Source: Chloroflexota bacterium
GTDB lineage: Bacteria; Chloroflexota; UBA6077; FW602-bin22; JAMCYS01
Direction: 5' to 3'
Assembly: GCA_023473795.1 (NCBI GenBank)
Contig: JAMCYS010000127.1
Location: 1-64,000, forward strand
DNA: 64,000 nucleotides
Numbering within the stretch: position 1 is the stretch's first letter; each line of letters begins with the position of its first letter. The position numbers were made by a program, and so were the translations under genes. The notes beneath the pieces are model-generated. The model did no database searches and had not been told where the DNA came from. It worked only from the letters and a program-made list of their open reading frames with translations. Positions 11,172 to 20,585 of this stretch are shown here, in pieces.

Positions 11172-12617
11172 ATGAGCGGTAACGACCTCCTGACACTGAC
11201 GCGGCGCTCTCTAGCCGAGGTGGGGTTGGTCCGCCCGGGCCAGCTCTTGGTCGTCGCCGTTTCGGGCGGGCCCGACTCGGTGGCGCTGCTGCACGCCTTG
11301 CGCCAGCTGGCGCCGGAACGCGGTTTTTCTCTGCACGTGGCCCACCTGAACCACCAGTTGCGCGGCGAGGAGTCTAACGAGGATGCCCGCTTCGTGGCCG
11401 AGCTGGCAGACGCCTGGGGTCTGCCGGTCACCACGGAGACTGCCGACGTGCTGGCCTACCGTCGCCAGCGCGGGCTATCGTTGGAGGCCGCGGCGCGCGC
11501 CCTGCGCTACTCATTCCTCGGCCGGCTGGTCGCCAGGCTAGGCGCGGTGGGGGTGACTGTCGGGCACACCGCCGACGACCAGGTGGAGACGGTGTTGCTC
11601 CACCTGGTCCGCGGCAGCGGCCTCGCCGGACTCCGCGGTATGCCGGTGGTGCAGCGTCTGTCGCTGCCGCGCGGTGACGCCCTGGCAGGCACAAGCGGCT
11701 CCCTTGTGATCTTACGACCCCTGCTGTCGGTGACCCGCCCCGAAGTTGACGCCTACCTGCGACAGCACGGTCTCGCGTTTCGCGAGGATATCAGCAATAG
11801 CGACCTCGCGCTGGCGCGCAACCGTGTCCGCCACCGCGTGCTGCCCGAGCTGGAATTACTCAACCCGGCCTTTCGCGAGACTCTGGTGCGCACCGCGCGT
11901 TTGCTGAGAGACGACCACGAGGCCTTGGAGCGGGCGGCTGAGCTCGCCTGGCCCGGTCTGGCCGGCGTTGGGCAAGGAGAAGTTTCCCTTGTTCTGGCGG
12001 GCCTGGTCGCTCAGCCAATCGCTTTACAGCGGCTGCTGGTGCGGCGGGCGGTGACTGAACTAGCCGGGGACCTTCTGGACCTAGACGCGAGGCACGTGGA
12101 CGCCGCTTTGCGGCTGGCGGTGACCGGGCGCACCGGGGCCGTCGTTTGTCTGCCGGAAGGGCTGCGGGCGGTCCGCGGCTATGGTACGATAACGCTGCGT
12201 CTAGGCCTGCCCGAGGCAAGGTCAATGCCGGAAGAACCGGTGGCGCTGCGGCTGCCGGGAATGACGTCGGTTCAGGGATGGCAGGTGGTGGCCAGGCTGG
12301 TCGAGCGGCCGTGCCAGGAATCGCGGGGTGCTTTGCACGCCGACCTGGACTTGACTCGGCTCGGGGGCGCCGTGGTAGTCCGGCGTAGGCAGCCGGGGGA
12401 TAGGCTTTGTCTCGGTCGAGGCGGGGGCAGCAAGAAGCTGCAGGACATCTTCGTGGACAACAAGGTGCCGCGTGAGCGACGGGACGCCGTTCCGGTGGTT
12501 GCCGGCCTGCACGGCGCAGTCTGGGCCGTTGGCCAGGCGTTGGACCAAGCGGCGCGGGCGTCGGCCGAGACGAGCCACGTTCTCTGTCTAGTGTTCTGGG
12601 AGGGGGAGACTACGTGA
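11172..12617 (+). CDS. tilS: tRNA(Ile)-lysidine synthetase
   Basis: ATP-dependent ligase that attaches lysine to C34 of tRNA-Ile(CAU), changing its decoding to AUA. The 481 residues show the PP-loop SGGPDS (in VAVSGGPDSVALLHAL, about residue 32), HLNHQLRGEESNEDA, and GHTADDQVETVLLHLVRGSGLAGL, all typical of TilS N-type ATPases. The C-terminal third, with GDRLCLGRGGGSKKLQDIFVDNKVPRERRD split over it, is the TilS C-terminal domain. ATG 11172 follows GGTGAGGGTG. The stop overlaps the hpt GTG by four bases; the tilS-hpt-ftsH order is widely conserved. Confidence 0.95.
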   Translation: MSGNDLLTLTRRSLAEVGLVRPGQLLVVAVSGGPDSVALLHALRQLAPERGFSLHVAHLNHQLRGEESNEDARFVAELADAWGLPVTTETADVLAYRRQRGLSLEAAARALRYSFLGRLVARLGAVGVTVGHTADDQVETVLLHLVRGSGLAGLRGMPVVQRLSLPRGDALAGTSGSLVILRPLLSVTRPEVDAYLRQHGLAFREDISNSDLALARNRVRHRVLPELELLNPAFRETLVRTARLLRDDHEALERAAELAWPGLAGVGQGEVSLVLAGLVAQPIALQRLLVRRAVTELAGDLLDLDARHVDAALRLAVTGRTGAVVCLPEGLRAVRGYGTITLRLGLPEARSMPEEPVALRLPGMTSVQGWQVVARLVERPCQESRGALHADLDLTRLGGAVVVRRRQPGDRLCLGRGGGSKKLQDIFVDNKVPRERRDAVPVVAGLHGAVWAVGQALDQAARASAETSHVLCLVFWEGETT

Positions 12618-13150
12618 ACAGACTGGCAGGGCGCAGAGTCGAGGTCCTGTTGAGCGAAGAACAGATCAAGCAACGGGTCGCGGAGCTGGGCCGCCAGGTG
12701 ACCGAAGACTACCAGGGTCGCGACCTGATCTTGATTGGGGTGCTCAAAGGGGCGGCGACGTTCATGGTCGATCTGGCTCGTGCGGTCGACTTGCCGCTGG
12801 CGATGGACTTCATGGCCGTAGCCAGCTATGGGGCCAGCACCGAGTCCAGCGGCGTCGTGCGCATAACCAAGGACCTCGACGCCAGCCTGCAAGGCAAGGA
12901 CGTGCTGGTGGTGGAGGACATCATCGATACTGGGCTAACCCTCAAGTACATGCTGGAAATCATCGGTGCCCACGACCCGTCGAGCGTGCGCATCTGCGCC
13001 CTCTTTGACAAAGTCAAGGAGCGCAAAGCCGACGTCGTTGTGGACTACACCGGCTTTACCATTCCCGACAAGTTCGTAGTCGGCTACGGTCTGGACTACG
13101 CCGAGGCGTTCCGTAATCTCCCCTACTTGGGGGTATTGCTTCCTGACTAG
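12614..13150 (+). CDS. hpt: Hypoxanthine (guanine) phosphoribosyltransferase
   Basis: Purine salvage enzyme making IMP or GMP from free base and PRPP. The 178-residue protein has the PRPP-binding motif VLVVEDIIDTGLTL at about residue 97, the flexible-loop segment ASYGASTESSG, and the C-terminal KFVVGYGLDYAEAFRNLPYLG typical of bacterial Hpt. GTG start overlaps the tilS stop (GTGA). A promoter for the next gene lies directly after the stop, so ftsH can be expressed independently. Confidence 0.95.
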   Translation: MNRLAGRRVEVLLSEEQIKQRVAELGRQVTEDYQGRDLILIGVLKGAATFMVDLARAVDLPLAMDFMAVASYGASTESSGVVRITKDLDASLQGKDVLVVEDIIDTGLTLKYMLEIIGAHDPSSVRICALFDKVKERKADVVVDYTGFTIPDKFVVGYGLDYAEAFRNLPYLGVLLPD

Positions 13151-13164
13151 CTAGCAAGCCCCGT

Positions 13165-13193
13165 TTGATTTTGCCTGGTCGTTTCGCTATAAT
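13165..13193 (+). promoter_or_regulatory. Promoter of ftsH
   Basis: TTGATT at 13165-13170 and TATAAT at 13188-13193 with a 17-base spacer, in the hpt-ftsH gap. The leader would be about 38 bases before the ATG. Confidence 0.85.
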
Positions 13194-13237
13194 GCCTGGT
13201 GGTTAGGTCTAGTCGGCTGGGAGGGGGCTCCAAATAG

Positions 13238-15094
13238 ATGGACACTAGGTGGCTCAGGAACAGCTTCATCTACTTGCTGATCCTAGTGGCCGCTGTCGCC
13301 CTGTTCTTCTCCTTCTTCCCTCAAGGCGATAGAAGCAGCAAGAACTCCGTCGGCATCACTGACGTCGCGCAGCAGGTGAAAGCGGGCAACGTCAGAGAGA
13401 TAATTGTCGAAGGCGGGAGCATCACCGTCACTCTGAAGAGCGATGGTAGCACGGTCACCTCGTATATACCGGACAACGCGAGCATCTACGATGCTCTGCG
13501 CGACACGGGTGTATCAGCAGACACTATCGGGCAAACCTCTATCCAAGTGGTCAAGCCCGCGGAGTTCGGCAACTGGTTGGGGCTGATTATGCAGTTCCTG
13601 CCGTTTATCTTCCTCGCCGGCTTCCTGCTGTTCATGATGCGACAGGCTCAGGGCAGCAACAACCAAGCTATGTCGTTTGGCAAGAGCCGGGCGCGCATGT
13701 TCCTCGGGAACAAGCCGACCGTCACCTTCGTCGACGTGGCGGGCGTAGAGGAAGCCAAGGTTGAATTGCAGGAAGTTGTAGAGTTCCTCAAGTACCCCGA
13801 GAAGTTCGCGGCTTTGGGAGCCCGGATCCCGCGAGGCGTGCTACTGGTAGGCCCTCCCGGCACTGGCAAGACTCTCCTGGCGCGGGCCGTGGCCGGCGAA
13901 GCCGGGGTGCCGTTCTTCAGCATCAGCGGCTCTGAGTTTGTGGAGATGTTCGTAGGCGTGGGCGCCAGCCGGGTGCGCGACTTGTTCGAACAGGCCAAGC
14001 GCAACGCACCCTGCATCGTCTTCGTGGACGAGATCGACGCCGTCGGCCGCCAACGCGGCGCGGGCCTGGGCGGCAGCCACGACGAGCGCGAGCAAACGCT
14101 CAACCAGATCCTGGTGGAGATGGACGGTTTCGATACCAACACCAACGTCATCGTGATCGCCGCCACTAACCGCCCGGACATCCTGGACCCGGCCTTGCTG
14201 CGGCCCGGCCGCTTCGACCGCCAGGTTGTCCTGGACCGGCCCGACATCAGCGGCCGCAAGGCGATCCTGGAAGTGCACACCAAAGGCAAGCCGCTGGAGA
14301 AGAACATCGAGCTGGAGACGCTGGCCAAGCAGACGCCTGGTTTCTCTGGCGCCGACTTGGCGAACCTGGTCAACGAGGCAGCGATTCTGGCCGCGCGGCG
14401 CAACCTCAAGGCTGTCAGTATGTCGGAGTTTGAGGAGGCCGTTGACCGAGTAGTGGCAGGCCCGGAGCGACGCAGCCGGATCATATCCGAGAGGGAGAAA
14501 CTGATCACCGCCTACCACGAGGGTGGCCACGCCCTGGCGGCGCACTACCTCAGCAACGTCGACCCGGTGCATAAGGTGTCGATCATCGCCCGCGGCATGA
14601 CGGGCGGCTATACCCGCATCTTGCCGCGAGAGGACCGCTACCTCTGGACGCGCTCCCAGTTCGAGGACACGCTGGCCTGGGCTCTGGGTGGCCACGTGGC
14701 CGAGGAGATGGTCTTCGGCGAGATGACGACCGGCTCGGAGAACGACATCGAGCGGGCGACGCAGATCGCCCGCCGGATGGTTACCGAGTATGGCATGAGC
14801 AAGCGACTGGGTCCGGTGGCCCTCGGTCACAAAGAGGAGCTGATCTTCCTCGGCCGCGAGATCGGCGAGCAGAAGAACTACAGCGAGAAGGTCGCCGAGA
14901 TGATTGACGAAGAGGTCAGGGCGCTGATTGACCGCGCCTATCAGCGGGCGCGAGACGTGCTAGCCGAGCACCGCGACACTCTCGATCGGCTGGCCCAGCG
15001 CCTCGTCAAAGAGGAAACGTTGGAACAGCACTCGCTCGAGGAGATCTTCGCGGTTCCGGAACCCTCGTTCCCGGCTCAGCTTGAGCCGGCGTAG
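13238..15094 (+). CDS. ftsH: ATP-dependent zinc metalloprotease FtsH
   Basis: Membrane-anchored AAA+ protease that degrades misfolded membrane proteins and regulators. Over 618 residues: membrane helix about 8-27, an extracytoplasmic domain, membrane helix about 110-133, Walker A GPPGTGKT, Walker [16 protein letters not shown], the second region of homology ([21 protein letters not shown]), the zinc site HEGGH in [13 protein letters not shown], and [13 protein letters not shown] with the downstream metal ligand region. GGGAGGGGG ribosome site at 13219. It has its own promoter and a strong terminator behind it. Confidence 0.97.
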   Translation: MDTRWLRNSFIYLLILVAAVALFFSFFPQGDRSSKNSVGITDVAQQVKAGNVREIIVEGGSITVTLKSDGSTVTSYIPDNASIYDALRDTGVSADTIGQTSIQVVKPAEFGNWLGLIMQFLPFIFLAGFLLFMMRQAQGSNNQAMSFGKSRARMFLGNKPTVTFVDVAGVEEAKVELQEVVEFLKYPEKFAALGARIPRGVLLVGPPGTGKTLLARAVAGEAGVPFFSISGSEFVEMFVGVGASRVRDLFEQAKRNAPCIVFVDEIDAVGRQRGAGLGGSHDEREQTLNQILVEMDGFDTNTNVIVIAATNRPDILDPALLRPGRFDRQVVLDRPDISGRKAILEVHTKGKPLEKNIELETLAKQTPGFSGADLANLVNEAAILAARRNLKAVSMSEFEEAVDRVVAGPERRSRIISEREKLITAYHEGGHALAAHYLSNVDPVHKVSIIARGMTGGYTRILPREDRYLWTRSQFEDTLAWALGGHVAEEMVFGEMTTGSENDIERATQIARRMVTEYGMSKRLGPVALGHKEELIFLGREIGEQKNYSEKVAEMIDEEVRALIDRAYQRARDVLAEHRDTLDRLAQRLVKEETLEQHSLEEIFAVPEPSFPAQLEPA

Positions 15095-15125
15095 GGCAAA
15101 TCGGGATTTCCCGACATCAATTACG

Positions 15126-15160
15126 AAAGGCCACGGTCCAAGCGACCGTGGCCTTTTCTT
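15126..15160 (+). terminator. Intrinsic terminator after ftsH
   Basis: Inverted repeat GGCCACGGTC / GACCGTGGCC with a 5-base loop, extended by AAA/TTT, then TTTTCTT. It begins 31 bases past the ftsH stop. Confidence 0.93.
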
Positions 15161-15310
15161 CGTTCTTATCTCTCTTCCTCTACCCAGGTTGATTGAACCC
15201 TGAGCAGAGCAGCGCACCGTCTGTGGCTGCAAGACGGTGGGCGGTGACCAGCGCGCTTGGCCGTGCGGCGAACGTCGCTGGCTGCAGTCTTGCGCCGCGA
15301 GTGTTCGACA
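15161..15310. other. Intergenic spacer between convergent ftsH and stomatin genes
   Basis: No supported gene. It contains an 8-bp hairpin (CACCGTCT 15215-15222 / AGACGGTG 15232-15239) without a following T run, so its role is unclear. Confidence 0.5.
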
Positions 15311-15346
15311 TAAAGAAGCGCGCCGGGCTCTTGCCAGACGCGCTTC
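15311..15346 (-). terminator. Intrinsic terminator after the stomatin-like gene (minus strand)
   Basis: Read on the minus strand: GAAGCGCG...CGCGCTTC with an inner 6-bp extension (one mismatch) and loop AAGA, then CTTTATG. It lies 34 bases beyond the stop of the stomatin-like gene. Confidence 0.8.
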
Positions 15347-15380
15347 GCTCTTGACTGAACCCGGCTTGTCGAAGGTTCGC

Positions 15381-16199
15381 TTAACTTGGCTGATCTGTCC
15401 CAGCCGGTGGAACGGCCTGAGTGGTTTGTGCCGTTTTGGCAGCGGCGTTCCTGAAGCCCTCGAAAATGTCGATCGGCACCGGGAAGAGGATCGTGCTGTT
15501 CTTCTCCGCCGAAATCTCGGTCAGGGTCTGCAAGTACCGCAGCTGCAACGCGGCCGGCTGGGTGCCGATGATCTCGGCCGCGTTGGCCAGCGTCTGAGAC
15601 GCCTGCAGTTCGCCTTCGGCGTGGATGACTTTGGCCCTCTTTTCCCGTTCGGCCTCGGCCTGGCGGGCCATGGCGCGCTGCATAGTTTGGGGTAGTTCCA
15701 CGTCCTTGACCTCGACCACGCTGACCTTAATGCCCCAGGGCTCGGTCTGCTCGTCGATGATCTGCTGCAGGCGGGCGTTGATGGCGTCGCGTTGCGCCAA
15801 CAGCGTGTCCAATTCCGCCTGCCCTAGCACGCTGCGGAGGGTGGTCTGGGCAATTAAGGACGTGGCCCGGAAGTAGTCCAGCACCTTGGTGACGGCCATC
15901 GAGGGGTCGAGCACTCGGAAGTACAACACGGCGTTGACTTTGATGGTCACGTTGTCCCGGGTGATGACTTCCTGCGGGGGAATGTCCATGGTCACCGTGC
16001 GCAGGTCTATCTTCACCATTCGGTCCACGAAGGGGATGATGAAGAACAGGCCAGGCCCTTTGGCCCCCTGTAGCCTGCCCAGGCGGAAGATGACGCCCCG
16101 CTCGTACTCCTGCACGATCTTGACCGCGGCGCCAATGAATGGGAAGACCACGAAGACGATGATCGCCAGGAAGATCCCTAGACTGATTAGATTGTCCAC
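15381..16199 (-). CDS. Slipin (stomatin/prohibitin SPFH family) membrane scaffold protein
   Basis: Membrane-microdomain scaffold of 272 residues. The N-terminal hydrophobic hairpin ([26 protein letters not shown]) is followed at once by the SPFH core ([58 protein letters not shown]) and a charged coiled-coil region ([23 protein letters not shown]), exactly the slipin-2 layout. GTG start with GAGGAGAG upstream. It follows the NfeD gene by 54 bases; stomatin-NfeD is a conserved operon pair in which the NfeD protease is reported to cleave the stomatin C terminus. Confidence 0.92.
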   Translation of the reverse strand: MDNLISLGIFLAIIVFVVFPFIGAAVKIVQEYERGVIFRLGRLQGAKGPGLFFIIPFVDRMVKIDLRTVTMDIPPQEVITRDNVTIKVNAVLYFRVLDPSMAVTKVLDYFRATSLIAQTTLRSVLGQAELDTLLAQRDAINARLQQIIDEQTEPWGIKVSVVEVKDVELPQTMQRAMARQAEAEREKRAKVIHAEGELQASQTLANAAEIIGTQPAALQLRYLQTLTEISAEKNSTILFPVPIDIFEGFRNAAAKTAQTTQAVPPAGTDQPS

Positions 16200-16253
16200 T
16201 CCACTTCTCTCCTCTGCGCCGCGCGCCTTACCAACTGACCCGCGGCCGGCGTA

Positions 16254-17582
16254 CTACGAGCCCTCGTAGCGCCCCTTGCTCTCCGCCACTACCAAGTGCA
16301 AGCCAACCGTTCTCAGAACCCTAACGGCGGCGCCCTGCGGTACCGGGCTGCCTTCGCTCGTCGCTTCCCAGAGCTCGCCCTGGACGAAGACCATCCCGCT
16401 GGGGTTCAGCTCGGTGCGCGCCTCGCCAAAGGCGCCAATCAGACCATCAATTCCCGTCGTGGGCCGTCTTCGGTAGGTCCGTACTACACCCCTGATGGCG
16501 ATGAAGAAGAAAGCTGCTGAGATAATCACCACGGCTGCCACAGCGTAGGGCGAGACGGCCAGGAACGGCGAGGACGACTGCATCAACAGGAGGGATCCCA
16601 TGACCAGAGCTATGACTCCACCCACTGCCATCACCCCGTGCCCCGGCACGATCAGCACCTCGCCGACCATCAGCGCGAACCCGAGCAGTACCAGGAGCAC
16701 CCCCGCCAGGTTTACCGGCAGCGTGCCGAGGGCGTAGAGCGCGATCAGCACTAGCAGAACTCCCGCCACCCCGGGCAGCACCGCGCCCGGGCTGGTGAGT
16801 TCGAAGGCCAGCGCCAGCCCGCCCAAACTCAACATCAAGTAGGCGATGGTCGGATCGGTAATTACGTGCAGGAACGATTCAACCGGGTTCATGTCGACCG
16901 GCACCTGTTCAGCGCCCTTGGTCGCGAGGGTGACGGTGCGACCGTCGGCCAGGATGACCGAGCGACCGTCGATTGCGTTCAAGAGGCTTGTGCGGTTGTC
17001 GGCAAGTAGGTCCACCACTTTGAGATTATAAGCTTCGGTGGAGGTCGCATTGACGCTCTCCCGTACCGCCTTTTCCACCCAATCGGCGTTGCGACCGCGC
17101 CGCTGGGCCACGTCCTTGATCTGGGCCACGGCATCGTTGACGACCTTGTCGGCCATGGTTGGGTCGAGTTGCCCGCCCTGTCCGTCCACGGGATGGGCGG
17201 AGCCGACGTTGGTGTTGGGGGCCATCGCCGCCACGTGGGCCGCTTGGGTCACGAATACCCCGGCCGAAGCCGCGCGGGCGCCCTGCGGCGCTACGTAAAC
17301 CACAACCGGCACGCGGGAGTTGAGGATAGCGCCCGTGATCTCGCGCATCGAATCCATGAGCCCGCCGGGGGTGTCCATTTCGATGACGAGGGCACTGGCA
17401 TTGGCCTGGCTCGCTTCAGCCAGGGCTCGCTGAATGTAGGTCGCGGTGACCGGGTTGATTACCCCTTGCAGGTGGGCAACGTAGACCACAGGACGACTCT
17501 GCTGGGCGAAGACCGTCGTGGTCACCAGTAGCCACAGCAGCAACGAGAGCAGCGACGGTAATCGGAGATTACGTCTACTCAT
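16254..17582 (-). CDS. NfeD-family membrane serine protease (stomatin operon partner)
   Basis: 442 residues. A signal-like helix (LPSLLSLLLWLLVTTTVFAQQ) precedes a ClpP-like protease domain with the nucleophile Ser in GARAASAGVFV and the likely catalytic Lys in WVEKAVRES, a Ser-Lys dyad as in the 1510-N proteases. Next come four to five membrane helices (about 235-360) and a C-terminal OB-fold NfeD domain (GMVFVQGELWEATSEG). I start at MSRRNLR (ATG 17582); the ORF-track start at 17642 lies upstream of a good promoter. Substrate is probably the slipin encoded next to it (inference from the conserved pair). Confidence 0.9.
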   Translation of the reverse strand: MSRRNLRLPSLLSLLLWLLVTTTVFAQQSRPVVYVAHLQGVINPVTATYIQRALAEASQANASALVIEMDTPGGLMDSMREITGAILNSRVPVVVYVAPQGARAASAGVFVTQAAHVAAMAPNTNVGSAHPVDGQGGQLDPTMADKVVNDAVAQIKDVAQRRGRNADWVEKAVRESVNATSTEAYNLKVVDLLADNRTSLLNAIDGRSVILADGRTVTLATKGAEQVPVDMNPVESFLHVITDPTIAYLMLSLGGLALAFELTSPGAVLPGVAGVLLVLIALYALGTLPVNLAGVLLVLLGFALMVGEVLIVPGHGVMAVGGVIALVMGSLLLMQSSSPFLAVSPYAVAAVVIISAAFFFIAIRGVVRTYRRRPTTGIDGLIGAFGEARTELNPSGMVFVQGELWEATSEGSPVPQGAAVRVLRTVGLHLVVAESKGRYEGS

Positions 17583-17592
17583 AGCGATGCCA

Positions 17593-17621
17593 ATTATAGC
17601 AGGTGTGGGGCAGGCAGACAA
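17593..17621 (-). promoter_or_regulatory. Promoter of the nfeD-slipin operon, nearly leaderless
   Basis: On the minus strand TTGTCT (17616-17621), 17 bases, TATAAT (17593-17598). The ATG at 17582 lies only 10 bases after the -10 box, so the mRNA leader would be a few bases and lack a Shine-Dalgarno site. Confidence 0.8.
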
Positions 17622-17726
17622 CGAAACGATTTGACGCGGCACCAGGCGCGCAACACGTCACGAAGCTGGCCCAGCGAAGCGAAGGAATCGCGCGCCCTCC
17701 GCGCCCGCAGCCTCAAGGCAAGCATG

Positions 17727-19055
17727 CTAAGGGCGGGACAAGGCTTCTCTCAGGGCGCTGGCCAGTTCGGTTCTAGGTATGCTTCGCTGGCTCTCGGCTG
17801 ATAGGTCGCGCAGCACCACCTCGTTGCGAGCCAGCTCGTCCGGCCCCACGATCACCGCCAGCGGGATGCCCTTGCGCACGGCGTAGCGGATTTGATTGCC
17901 TAACCGTTCCTCGCCCAGGTACATCTCGACGTTGATCTCCGCGGACCGCAGCTCGCTGCTCAGCCTGATCGACTCGCCCACGAGCGTGGGATTGAAGACG
18001 GTGACCAAGGCCTCCGCCACGGTTCGGCGCACGTTGGCGGGCCGCATTGCCAGCTCCTCGATCACGTCGATCATGCGCTCCAGACCGAAGCTCACGCCCG
18101 TAGCCGGGATGTCCTCCTTACTGAAAAGGCCCACAAGCTTGTCGTAGCGGCCGCCGCCGCTCACCGAACCGATCTTGGGCTCCTCGACCGCCGTTTCGAA
18201 GATTGGTCCCGTATAGTAGTCCATTCCGCGCACCATGGAGAGGTCGATTCGGCGGTACTCCACCGGCACCCCGGCAGCGTCAAGATAGGAGAGCAACTGC
18301 TCCAGCTCCGTGACGCCTCGTTGGCCCTCGACGTCGGCGACCAGACGCTCGCGGCTGCGCTGAAGCGTGGCGGCATCGTTGCCGGTCTCGCTTAGCAGGT
18401 CGAGCAGGCGGCTTACGATGTCCGGGCTCAGGCCCTCGCCCTCAAGTTCGGCTACGACGGCTTCTCGACCGACCTTCTCCAGCCGGTCAATGGCCCGATA
18501 GACTCCCGCGGCCCCCTGTGCCGGCACGCCTGCGTACCGCGCTAGCGCTGCCAAGATCTTGCGATTGTTGATCTTGACCACGAAGCGGTCGAAGCCCAGT
18601 TGGCGCAAAGCGACGTAGACGACGTTCACGGCTTCGGCGTCCGCCAACATGCTCTCCGTGCCCACCGTGTCCACGTCGCATTGCCAAAACTCGCGGTAGC
18701 GTCCCTTCTGGGGCTTTTCGGCACGCCAGACGGGCGCCATATGGTAGCGTTTCCAGGGGCGCACCAACTCGCCGTGCATCGCGACTAACCGGGCGAGTGG
18801 CACCGTGAGATCGTAGCGCAGGGCCACGCGACGCCCGCCCCGGTCCTCGAAGCGATAGAGCAGCTTGTCGCCTTCTTCGCCGAACTTGCCTTCCAGAGTC
18901 TCGGCATATTCGATGGCCGGGGTTTCCAGGGGCTCGAAGCCAAAGCGCTCGAAGATCGAGCGCAGCTGGTCCATAACGTAGCGTCGGAGAATCATGCGTT
19001 CGGGCAGAAAATCGCGCATACCGCGCAGCACTTGGGGGGTAATCTTCTGTGGCAC
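17727..19055 (-). CDS. hisS: Histidyl-tRNA synthetase
   Basis: Class II aminoacyl-tRNA synthetase charging tRNA-His. Motif 1 region with RGMRDFLPERM, motif 2 YHMAPVWRAEKPQKGRYREFWQCDVD, the histidine-specific signatures VRGMDYYTGPIFE and SGGGRYDKLVGLF, and a C-terminal anticodon-binding domain (ETALVTVFNP-like through RYAVRKGIPLAVIVG). The ORF track starts at GTG 19061, but GAGGTGA (19062-19068) touches that codon and sits six bases before the in-frame GTG 19055, giving MPQKITPQVLRGMRDFLP, so I use 19055 (442 residues). Monocistronic on the minus strand. Confidence 0.96.
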   Translation of the reverse strand: MPQKITPQVLRGMRDFLPERMILRRYVMDQLRSIFERFGFEPLETPAIEYAETLEGKFGEEGDKLLYRFEDRGGRRVALRYDLTVPLARLVAMHGELVRPWKRYHMAPVWRAEKPQKGRYREFWQCDVDTVGTESMLADAEAVNVVYVALRQLGFDRFVVKINNRKILAALARYAGVPAQGAAGVYRAIDRLEKVGREAVVAELEGEGLSPDIVSRLLDLLSETGNDAATLQRSRERLVADVEGQRGVTELEQLLSYLDAAGVPVEYRRIDLSMVRGMDYYTGPIFETAVEEPKIGSVSGGGRYDKLVGLFSKEDIPATGVSFGLERMIDVIEELAMRPANVRRTVAEALVTVFNPTLVGESIRLSSELRSAEINVEMYLGEERLGNQIRYAVRKGIPLAVIVGPDELARNEVVLRDLSAESQRSIPRTELASALREALSRP

Positions 19056-19134
19056 GCCCACTCACCTCGTCAGTCGCTGCTCGCCCGTCGAGGCGGAGCC
19101 ACTAGCGCTCTGCCGCCGTCGCGGAGGCGAAGCA

Positions 19135-19164
19135 AGTATAGCGCCGTCCGCCGTGCCTCGGCAA
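19135..19164 (-). promoter_or_regulatory. Probable hisS promoter
   Basis: Minus strand TATACT (19135-19140) with TTGCCG (19159-19164) 18 bases upstream. The match to the -35 consensus is partial. It faces away from the DUF1537 promoter. Confidence 0.55.
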
Positions 19165-19224
19165 TCCACCCGCTGCCGCCAGGCCGAGGCACTGGGCAAG
19201 CGGACGAGTGCCTTGCCGCGCGCC

Positions 19225-19253
19225 TTGACAGACATAGGGCAGTCGCATAGAAT
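19225..19253 (+). promoter_or_regulatory. Promoter of the DUF1537 kinase-pdxA operon
   Basis: TTGACA (19225-19230), 17 bases, TAGAAT (19248-19253). The predicted leader of about 65 bases holds a small hairpin (CGGTCC/GGACCG near 19274-19290) ahead of the ribosome site GGAGA. Confidence 0.88.
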
Positions 19254-19325
19254 TTGCCAGCCTGCTTGGCAGCGGTCCGTCGCGGGACCGTCATTTACTC
19301 CTGTTTACTGGAGAACGTGGTTCAG

Positions 19326-20585
19326 ATGTTCCAGCTGGCCATCATCGCCGACGACCTGACCGGTTCGATGGACACGGGCGTCCAGTTTGCCAAACGCGGT
19401 CTGCGCACGGTGGTCAGCCTGGTCGACCGGTTGGCGGCGGGCGTGTTTGGTGGCGCCGATGTGCTCGTGCTCAACACGAACAGCCGCCAGGACTCACCCG
19501 AGGAAGCAGGCCGCAAGGTGCTGGCCTGTGGCCGCTACGTGCGTGAACTGGGCGTGCGCAGGGCTTACAAGAAGATCGATTCCACCCTGCGCGGCAATAT
19601 CGGCGCGGAGCTCGATGCCTTGCTTGACGCCTGGGGGGTCCCCACCGCGCTGATGACCCCTGCCTTCCCTGCCGTGGGCCGGAGCGTGGTCGGCGGGCTG
19701 TTGTTGGTCAACGGCGTGCCCTGGGAAAGGACGCAGTATGCACCGCCAGGGGCGGCGACGTCCTGCGTGGCGGACGTTGTCGGCAGCCGGCGTCTTGCGG
19801 CCAGCGTGGAGCTGGCCGAGGTGAGCAGAGGCGAGGATACTCTTGCCGCGCGCTTGCGGGAGTTGGCCGGTCGCGGGGCCGGCATCATCGTCGCGGACGC
19901 CGCGGACGCGGCCGACCTGGGGGTGATAGCCCGGGCGCTGGCAGGGGCCGGCCTGGACCAGGTTATCTGTGGCTCAGGTGGTTTGGCCGAGGAACTGCCC
20001 GCCGCCCTGGGCATCGTCAGCGGGCAGACGGTGGGCCGCATAGCCCGCGCTGTTCCCAATAAGCCAGTCCTGGTCGTGGCGGGCACGGTCAACCCGGTCA
20101 CCATCCAGCAGGTGCGGCACGCTCAGAAGACCCTGGCCCCGCGGGTGGTGGAGATCCTGCCGGCCAGTCTGGCGCGCGACCCAGCGGTCCAGCGGTCGCG
20201 CCTGGAACAGGCTTGTCAGGAGTCTCTGGACGAGGGGCGCGACCTGCTGATCGCCACCGTGCCCTTGTCCGCCAGCCCTGAGACGTCCTTGCAGGAACGG
20301 AACTCGGCGGTCGCCGAGGCCCTCGGGCCAGTGGTCGCCGAGGCCGTGGCCCGCCACCAGTGGTCGGGTTTGGTGATGACCGGCGGCGACACGGCCATCA
20401 GTCTCTGTGAGGCCCTGGGCGCCAATGCGCTGGAGATCGAGGGCGAGGTGGAGCCGGGCGTGCCGTGCGGACGGCTGCTGCAGGGCCCGCTGGCCGGCCT
20501 GTTGGTTGTTACGAAAGCCGGCGGCTTCGGCTCGCCGGAGGCAATTGCCAAGGCGATTACCTTCATAAGAGGGAGGATCAAGTGA
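19326..20585 (+). CDS. Four-carbon acid sugar kinase family protein (DUF1537)
   Basis: ATP-dependent kinase of 419 residues. The N-terminal substrate domain begins MFQLAIIADDLTGSMDTGVQFAK, with KKIDSTLRGNIGAELDALLD; the C-terminal nucleotide-binding domain contains GLVMTGGDTAISLCEALG and VEPGVPCGRL. These are family signatures. Characterised relatives phosphorylate D-threonate, D-erythronate or 3-oxo-tetronates. ATG 19326 is the best start: the ORF-track start at 19254 lies in the promoter, and GGAGA sits 11 bases before the ATG. The stop overlaps pdxA by four bases. The exact substrate cannot be read from sequence. Confidence 0.88.
   Translation: MFQLAIIADDLTGSMDTGVQFAKRGLRTVVSLVDRLAAGVFGGADVLVLNTNSRQDSPEEAGRKVLACGRYVRELGVRRAYKKIDSTLRGNIGAELDALLDAWGVPTALMTPAFPAVGRSVVGGLLLVNGVPWERTQYAPPGAATSCVADVVGSRRLAASVELAEVSRGEDTLAARLRELAGRGAGIIVADAADAADLGVIARALAGAGLDQVICGSGGLAEELPAALGIVSGQTVGRIARAVPNKPVLVVAGTVNPVTIQQVRHAQKTLAPRVVEILPASLARDPAVQRSRLEQACQESLDEGRDLLIATVPLSASPETSLQERNSAVAEALGPVVAEAVARHQWSGLVMTGGDTAISLCEALGANALEIEGEVEPGVPCGRLLQGPLAGLLVVTKAGGFGSPEAIAKAITFIRGRIK

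Noticed and set aside
12614-13150. Alternative call of xanthine or adenine phosphoribosyltransferase
   Set aside because: Motifs and the tilS-hpt-ftsH context fit Hpt.
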